Origin: Gordonia malaquae NBRC 108250
GTDB lineage: Bacteria > Actinomycetota > Actinomycetes > Mycobacteriales > Mycobacteriaceae
Direction: 5' to 3'
Assembly (NCBI RefSeq): GCF_000344135.1
Contig: NZ_BAOP01000019.1
Coordinates: 1-64,000 of the forward strand
Length of the DNA stretch: 64,000 bases
The notes under the pieces were generated by a model. The model ran no database searches, was not told where the DNA came from, and was given only the letters and a program-made list of their open reading frames with translations. Below, piece by piece: positions 59,630 to 64,000 of the stretch (its first letter is position 1; every line of letters starts with the position of its first letter). The position numbers were made by a program, and so were the translations under genes.

Positions 59630-60259
59630 TCAGTCGATCAGTCCCCGGTCGCGGGCCGCGGCGATCACCTTGGTGCGACTGTTGACGCCGAGTTTGTCGA
59701 AGATGTGGACGAGGTGGGATTTCACGGTCGCCTCGGAGATGACCAGGCGACGGGCGATCTCCCGATTGGTCCCGCCTGCGGCGAGCTGTTCGACGATCTC
59801 GAGCTCCCGGCCGGTCAGCGCCGTGTCCGGTGACGTCACGCGGGAGAGCAGGCGGGCGGCGATCGCCGGCCCGAGGACGGTCTCGCCTGCGGCGGCGGAA
59901 CGGATCGCGGCTGTCAGGACGTCGGGTGCCGCGTCTTTCAGCAGGTAGCCGACGGCGCCGGCGTCGACGGCTCGGACGATGTCGACGTCCGACTGGTAGG
60001 TGGTCAAGATGAGGACGTTCGGCGGGTCGGCGAGCGCGCGGATCGACTGCGTCGCGTACACACCGTCGGCCGTGGGGTCTGCGCCGTGCAGCCGCAGGTC
60101 CATGAGGACGACGTCGAGGAGGGTTCCGGTCGCGGTGTCGACGGCTTCGGCTGCGGTGCCCGCTTCGGCGACGACGGTGATGTCGGGGACGGATCCGAGG
60201 ACGGCTCGCAATCCTGCGCGGACCACCGGGTGATCGTCGACGATCATGACTCGGATCAT
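59630..60259 (-). CDS. NarL/FixJ-type response regulator
   Basis: 209 residues. Receiver domain with acidic pocket VDDHP, phosphoacceptor Asp in VVLMDLRLHG (about residue 54) and Lys in YLLKDAAPD; LuxR-type helix-turn-helix (LTGRELEIVEQLAAGGTNREIARRLVISEATVKSHLVHIFDKL) at the C-terminus. ATG 60259 overlaps the kinase stop by four bases. The kinase, this regulator and the divergent ABC exporter form a probable stress-response unit. Confidence 0.92.
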   Translation of the reverse strand: MIRVMIVDDHPVVRAGLRAVLGSVPDITVVAEAGTAAEAVDTATGTLLDVVLMDLRLHGADPTADGVYATQSIRALADPPNVLILTTYQSDVDIVRAVDAGAVGYLLKDAAPDVLTAAIRSAAAGETVLGPAIAARLLSRVTSPDTALTGRELEIVEQLAAGGTNREIARRLVISEATVKSHLVHIFDKLGVNSRTKVIAAARDRGLID

Positions 60260-61365
60260 GCGAGCTGTCCGATCGGAATGCGCGCGTGCACCGTCGTGCC
60301 TCCACCCGGTGTGGCGTCGACGCTCACCTCACCGCCACAGCGCGACACACGTGATCGCATCGCTCGAAGTCCAAAACCTGAACCGTCCGCGCGAGAGCCG
60401 ATCCCGACACCGTCGTCCACCACATCCACATGGACTTCGCCGGGCAGCCACGTCAACGTCACGGCGGCGGACGTCGCATCGGCGTGACGTCGGACGTTCA
60501 GGACAGCTTCCTGGACGGTCCGCAGGAGCGTGCGTTCGACGTCCTCGGACACGTCGAGAGGGGTGCCGTGCTCGGCGAAGACGGCGGGCACTCCTGCGTC
60601 TGTCAGCAGGGCGGCCTGCCGAGCCAAGGCTTCCGGCAGCCCACCCGCGGGTGCGGGACCGTCGATGCCGGACAGGAATCGACGCGACTCGATCAGCGCG
60701 GCCTGCGCGGTGTCGAGGGCGGCGTCGGGCTGTCCGGCGCGCAGCAGCAGGATGATGCTCGCGAGGTACTGTCCGACGCCGTCGTGGATCTCGCCGCCGA
60801 GTCGATCGCGTTCGGCCAGCGCGCCTGCTTCTCGCTGCTGTGCCGCGAGTTCGTCACGCGTGAGGACCAACTCGTCGACCAGCCGGTCGCGCTCGGAGAC
60901 CATGGCGGCGATCCGGGTGAACGCCTCGGTGACGGCGACGGCCGTTGCGATGCCGATCGTCGGCCCGATCACGCCACCGACCGTGAAACCCTGCGTCACC
61001 CAGACACCGGCGACGGACACGATCGCGATCACGACGGCGGCGCCTGCCGCGACCGCGCGAGGAAGGAACCGCCAGCAGAGGATCGCCAGGACGAACGCCA
61101 GCCACACGAAGTCGTCAGATGCGCACACCAGGGCGATCCAGCCGGCGGTCAACGTCATCGCCCACAGTCCGGCACGCTCGCGGCGGCCTCGAGCCGACGC
61201 GACCGCTCCCACGACGTACCACCCCGCGACGAGCGCGGCCAGGACCAACGGAACCACGGGGTGCGGTCCGGTCGACGACTTCACCACGCCCACCGCGAGC
61301 AACGTCGCGAACAGGACGTGGCCGCCCCATTCGGCGTAGCGGTCGGTGGTGCGGTCGTCGGTCAC
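60256..61365 (-). CDS. sensor histidine kinase (NarL partner, HisKA_3)
   Basis: 369 residues. About five membrane helices in the N-terminal 150 residues and no obvious sensory domain, so an intramembrane-type sensor. The phosphoacceptor His is in GGEIHDGVGQYLASI (about residue 215), N box VQEAVLNVRRHADA, and G box DDGVGIGSRADGSGFGL. GTG 61365 is used. Similar to kinases next to ABC exporters. Divergent from the permease gene, so it probably senses a membrane-active compound. Confidence 0.9.
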   Translation of the reverse strand: MTDDRTTDRYAEWGGHVLFATLLAVGVVKSSTGPHPVVPLVLAALVAGWYVVGAVASARGRRERAGLWAMTLTAGWIALVCASDDFVWLAFVLAILCWRFLPRAVAAGAAVVIAIVSVAGVWVTQGFTVGGVIGPTIGIATAVAVTEAFTRIAAMVSERDRLVDELVLTRDELAAQQREAGALAERDRLGGEIHDGVGQYLASIILLLRAGQPDAALDTAQAALIESRRFLSGIDGPAPAGGLPEALARQAALLTDAGVPAVFAEHGTPLDVSEDVERTLLRTVQEAVLNVRRHADATSAAVTLTWLPGEVHVDVVDDGVGIGSRADGSGFGLRAMRSRVSRCGGEVSVDATPGGGTTVHARIPIGQLA

Positions 61366-61504
61366 TCTCCCAGTATCGCTGCCGGACGCAGAGCACCTCG
61401 ACGAGTGCACCTTTTGATGGATGCGAAGACGACCCGTGCGGGCGATGCGGAGCGGTGCCGTTCGACGCGAGGCTGGAGGGACCACTGAACGACAGGAGAG
61501 AGAC

Positions 61505-62464
61505 GTGTACATCGGATGGCGCGAGATCCGCGACGCCAGAGGACGATTCACACTGATCACAGGTGTGATCGCGGTACTGACGTTGATGGTGGTGATGCTG
61601 TCGTCACTCGCCGCCGGGCTCGACGACGAGTCGACGTCCGCAGTCCGCGCACTGCCCGGCGACGTGCGTACACAGACCGCAGCCGACGGCGCGGCGTCGT
61701 CGCTCACCGACAGTCGAGTCGCCCCGATCGCAGGTGTTCCGGCACTCGGCGTCGCGACCACACGCATCACCGTGGGGGAGCGGGCGGCCGCCGTGTCGGC
61801 CTTCGGGTTCTCCGACGTCGACACCGTCACCGTCGACCCGTCCACGGCATCGGCTCTCGGCCTCACCGCCGGATCGACAGCGACCATCGGAAACACGCCC
61901 GTCCGCGTCGACACGATCGCCGATGTCGGCAAGTACGCGCACACGCCGGTCCTGAGGATGCCGCTGAGTCTCTGGCATGAAGCGACCGGACGTGACGCCG
62001 CATCGGCTCTGCTCACCGACCAGGACGTCCCCGGAACAGTGAGGACCGCGCGCAGCGATCTGCCGTCACTCGTCCCCGGCTACAGCTCCGAACACTCGTC
62101 GCTGCTCATGATCCAGGCACTGCTCGTGGGCGTCTCGGCGATCGTCGTTGGCGGCTTCTTCGCAGTCTGGACCGGCCAGCGAGTGCGTGCGCTCGCGGTG
62201 GTCCGAGCGATGGGTGCGAGTCGTCGCTACCTGCTGCGGGACGGACTCGGCCAAGCAGCCGCGGTGCTCGGAGTCGGACTCGTCGTCGGGCTCTCCATCG
62301 GATCGGGCGGCGCGTGGATCGCATCGTCGACGGTTCCGATCGCTCTGGACCTGACGGCCACCGCGGGTCTCGTCACAGGCATGGCGGTGCTCGGCATGGC
62401 AGGCGCGGGACTTGCCCTCAGACCGCTGGTCCGCGTGGATCCGCTCATCGCACTCAACCGATAG
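61505..62464 (+). CDS. ABC transporter permease (FtsX/MacB-like)
   Basis: 319 residues. FtsX-like layout: helix 1 (about residues 15-38), a large external domain (about 40-190) with SSLTDSRVAPIAG, then three helices in the C-terminal third (LLMIQALLVGVSAIVVGGFF; AAVLGVGLVVGLSIGSGGAW; AGLVTGMAVLGMAGAGLAL). RVRALAVVRAMGASRRYLLRDG is the coupling region to the ATPase. GTG 61505 with AGGAGA upstream. Four bases of typical spacing to the ATPase gene; probably exports an antimicrobial or lipid. Confidence 0.87.
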   Translation: MYIGWREIRDARGRFTLITGVIAVLTLMVVMLSSLAAGLDDESTSAVRALPGDVRTQTAADGAASSLTDSRVAPIAGVPALGVATTRITVGERAAAVSAFGFSDVDTVTVDPSTASALGLTAGSTATIGNTPVRVDTIADVGKYAHTPVLRMPLSLWHEATGRDAASALLTDQDVPGTVRTARSDLPSLVPGYSSEHSSLLMIQALLVGVSAIVVGGFFAVWTGQRVRALAVVRAMGASRRYLLRDGLGQAAAVLGVGLVVGLSIGSGGAWIASSTVPIALDLTATAGLVTGMAVLGMAGAGLALRPLVRVDPLIALNR

Positions 62465-62473
62465 GAGCGACGA

Positions 62474-63154
62474 ATGTCCCTCGAAATCACCGACGTCACA
62501 CTCACCTACCCGGACGGGGACGGGGCGCGCCTCACCGCCGTCGACGACGTTTCGCTGGCCGTTCCGCGTGGCCGTCTCGTCGGCCTCACCGGGCCGTCCG
62601 GATGTGGGAAGTCGAGCGTCCTGTCGGTCGCCGGCACCCTCGTCGCGCCCGACTCCGGCCGGGTTGTCGTGGACGGGGTCGACGTGACCGACTCGACCGA
62701 AGAACAACGTGCTGCGGTGCGGCGCACCAGAATCGGCTTCGTCTTTCAGCACGACAACCTGTTGCCCGATCTGACAGCGCTCGAACAGGTGCTCCTGCCA
62801 GTGCACATCGCGGGAGGTCGGCCTGCGGCCGCGAAGTCGCGTGCCCGTGATCTCCTGGCCGATGTCGGCCTGGCCGACGCGATGGACCGTCGGCCGCATC
62901 AACTGTCCGGCGGCATGCGGCAGCGAGTGAACATCGCACGAGCGCTCATCGGCGACCCCGGACTGCTGCTCGCCGACGAACCGACGTCAGCCCTCGATTC
63001 GCACCGCGCAGCGGAGACGATGGCACTGTTGACCAGGCTCGTTCGGGAGAGAGGCATCGCCGCGTTGCTCGTCACGCACGATCACCGTGCACTCGACGAC
63101 GCCGACGACGTTCTCGACATGCTCGACGGGAAGTTGGATCCCGTGAGGGTCTGA
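62474..63154 (+). CDS. ABC transporter ATP-binding protein
   Basis: 226 residues. Walker A LTGPSGCGKSSVL (about residue 38), signature QLSGGMRQRVNIARALIG (about residue 143), Walker B LLLADEPTSALD, and H-loop VTHDHRALDDADDVL. This is the LolD/MacB-type ATPase expected for an FtsX-like permease. Ten bases after the permease stop; ATG 62474 with GAGCGAC upstream. The pair is divergent from the two-component system. Confidence 0.93.
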   Translation: MSLEITDVTLTYPDGDGARLTAVDDVSLAVPRGRLVGLTGPSGCGKSSVLSVAGTLVAPDSGRVVVDGVDVTDSTEEQRAAVRRTRIGFVFQHDNLLPDLTALEQVLLPVHIAGGRPAAAKSRARDLLADVGLADAMDRRPHQLSGGMRQRVNIARALIGDPGLLLADEPTSALDSHRAAETMALLTRLVRERGIAALLVTHDHRALDDADDVLDMLDGKLDPVRV

Positions 63155-63159
63155 ACACA

Positions 63160-63194
63160 AGCCAGGCCTCGACCGGTTCGGTCGAGGCCTGGCT
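63160..63194. terminator. 15-bp hairpin between convergent ABC ATPase and glpX
   Basis: AGCCAGGCCTCGACC (63160-63174), loop GGTTC, GGTCGAGGCCTGGCT (63180-63194): a perfect stem six bases after the ATPase stop and 13 bases before the glpX stop, serving both directions. Confidence 0.85.
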
Positions 63195-63207
63195 GATGCG
63201 TGTGTGA

Positions 63208-64000
63208 CTACAGGTCGATGCGCGCGAACTCGCGGAGCTTCGACGTCTGGTGGACGGCCTCGACGGTGCGGACCGTGCCCGACTTGCTGCGCATGACCAA
63301 CGAACGGGTGGTGGCGCCGTTGGGGCGGTAGGTGACGCCGCGGAGCATGTCGCCGTTGGTCACGCCGGTGGCGCAGAAGAAGGAGTTCTCGCCGCTGACG
63401 AGGATCTCGTTGGTGAGCACACGATCGAGGTCGTGACCTGCGTCGATGGCCTTCTGGCGCTCAGCTTCGTCCTTCGGCCACAGCTTGCCCTGGATCTCGC
63501 CGCCCATGCACTTCATGGCGACGGCGCTGATGATGCCCTCGGGGGTGCCGCCGATGCCCATCAGCATGTCGACCGTGCTGTAGTCGCCCGCCGCGGCGAT
63601 CGCGCCGGCGACGTCTCCGTCGGAGATCAGTCGGATCTTCGCGCCTGCTTCGCGGATCTCGGAGATCAACTCTGCGTGACGCGGGCGGTCGAGGACGACG
63701 ACGGTCAGGTCGGCGACGTCGATGCCCTTGGCTGCGGCGACGGAGTTGATGTTCCACTCGACCGACTGATCGATGTCGATGGCGCCCTTGGCGGCCGGGC
63801 CGACGGCGATCTTGTTCATGTAGAACACTGCGGACGGGTCGAACATGGTGCCGCGCTCGGAGACCGCGATCACTGCGATCGAGTTCGGGCGGCCCTCGGC
63901 CATCAGCGTGGTGCCGTCGATCGGGTCGACGGCCACGTCGACCTCGGGGCCCTCGCCGTTTCCGACGACCTCGCCGTTGTACAGCATCGGCGCTTCGTCC
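63208..64000 (-). CDS. glpX: fructose-1,6-bisphosphatase class II, C-terminal part
   Basis: The window edge cuts the gene: the visible 264 codons start at DEAPMLYNG and lack about 70 N-terminal residues. GlpX signatures: [20 protein letters not shown] (metal site DPIDGT), [54 protein letters not shown] and [13 protein letters not shown]. It removes the 1-phosphate of fructose-1,6-bisphosphate in gluconeogenesis and is the main FBPase in mycobacteria (Rv1099c). The ATG inside the fragment (MLYNG) is not the real start. Confidence 0.93.
   Translation of the reverse strand, partial: DEAPMLYNGEVVGNGEGPEVDVAVDPIDGTTLMAEGRPNSIAVIAVSERGTMFDPSAVFYMNKIAVGPAAKGAIDIDQSVEWNINSVAAAKGIDVADLTVVVLDRPRHAELISEIREAGAKIRLISDGDVAGAIAAAGDYSTVDMLMGIGGTPEGIISAVAMKCMGGEIQGKLWPKDEAERQKAIDAGHDLDRVLTNEILVSGENSFFCATGVTNGDMLRGVTYRPNGATTRSLVMRSKSGTVRTVEAVHQTSKLREFARIDL

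Overview
The window is high-GC bacterial DNA with dense, short-spaced genes, frequent GTG starts and ATGA/GTGA overlaps. It encodes mycothiol S-conjugate amidase, two MspA-type porins, an MmpL-type RND transporter, a PIN-PhoH protein (PhoH2 type), a short-chain cis-prenyl diphosphate synthase and a DUF222/13E12-type HNH protein. This points to a mycolic-acid actinobacterium (Mycobacteriales), most likely Gordonia or a close relative. The genus is an inference.

From about 22.1 kb to the right edge the genes follow the order I know from Mycobacterium tuberculosis Rv1074c-Rv1099c: fadA3-like thiolase, cbs, metB, greA, Rv1081c, mca, Rv1083, Rv1084, Rv1085c, Rv1086, coaA, glyA1, desA2, phoH2, glpX. 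This backbone is interrupted by insertions: a DUF559 gene with SRPBCC and XRE genes (26.1-28.3 kb); an acyl-CoA ligase/TetR/phosphotriesterase operon with a HepT-MntA toxin-antitoxin pair (31.6-35.8 kb); a Tat-exported flavoprotein, three AIM24 genes, aroG and a PepSY reductase-like protein (38.2-45.4 kb); a second DUF559 gene (55.8-56.7 kb); and a two-component system next to an ABC exporter (59.6-63.2 kb). The left 22 kb is more accessory: an HNH gene, a secreted phosphatase, ogt, a tRNA, four TetR and one MarR regulators paired with transporters or fatty-acid genes, mmpL, a BI-1 protein, nhaA, cinA and two porins.

Functional groups: sulfur amino acids (cbs-metB transsulfuration), aromatic amino acids (aroG behind an aromatic-rich leader peptide), one-carbon metabolism (glyA), CoA (coaA), polyprenyl precursors (short-chain cis-prenyl synthase), gluconeogenesis (glpX), thiol defence (mca), envelope transport (MspA, MmpL, MFS) and local regulators with visible palindromic operators.

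The most interesting structures are: (1) two DUF559/AbiEi-like nuclease-fold genes, each bracketed by its own matched pair of long palindromes at gene 3' ends; (2) a leader peptide and mutually exclusive hairpins ahead of aroG; (3) a CGCGCG frameshift that splits an NhaA-thioredoxin fusion; (4) a small ORF overlapping phoH2 by 4 nt in the position of the PhoAT antitoxin; (5) a class I-shaped tRNA with a UAA (Leu) anticodon; (6) a 162-bp palindromic MITE-like element after metB. No CRISPR array, rRNA, IS transposase or prophage was seen.
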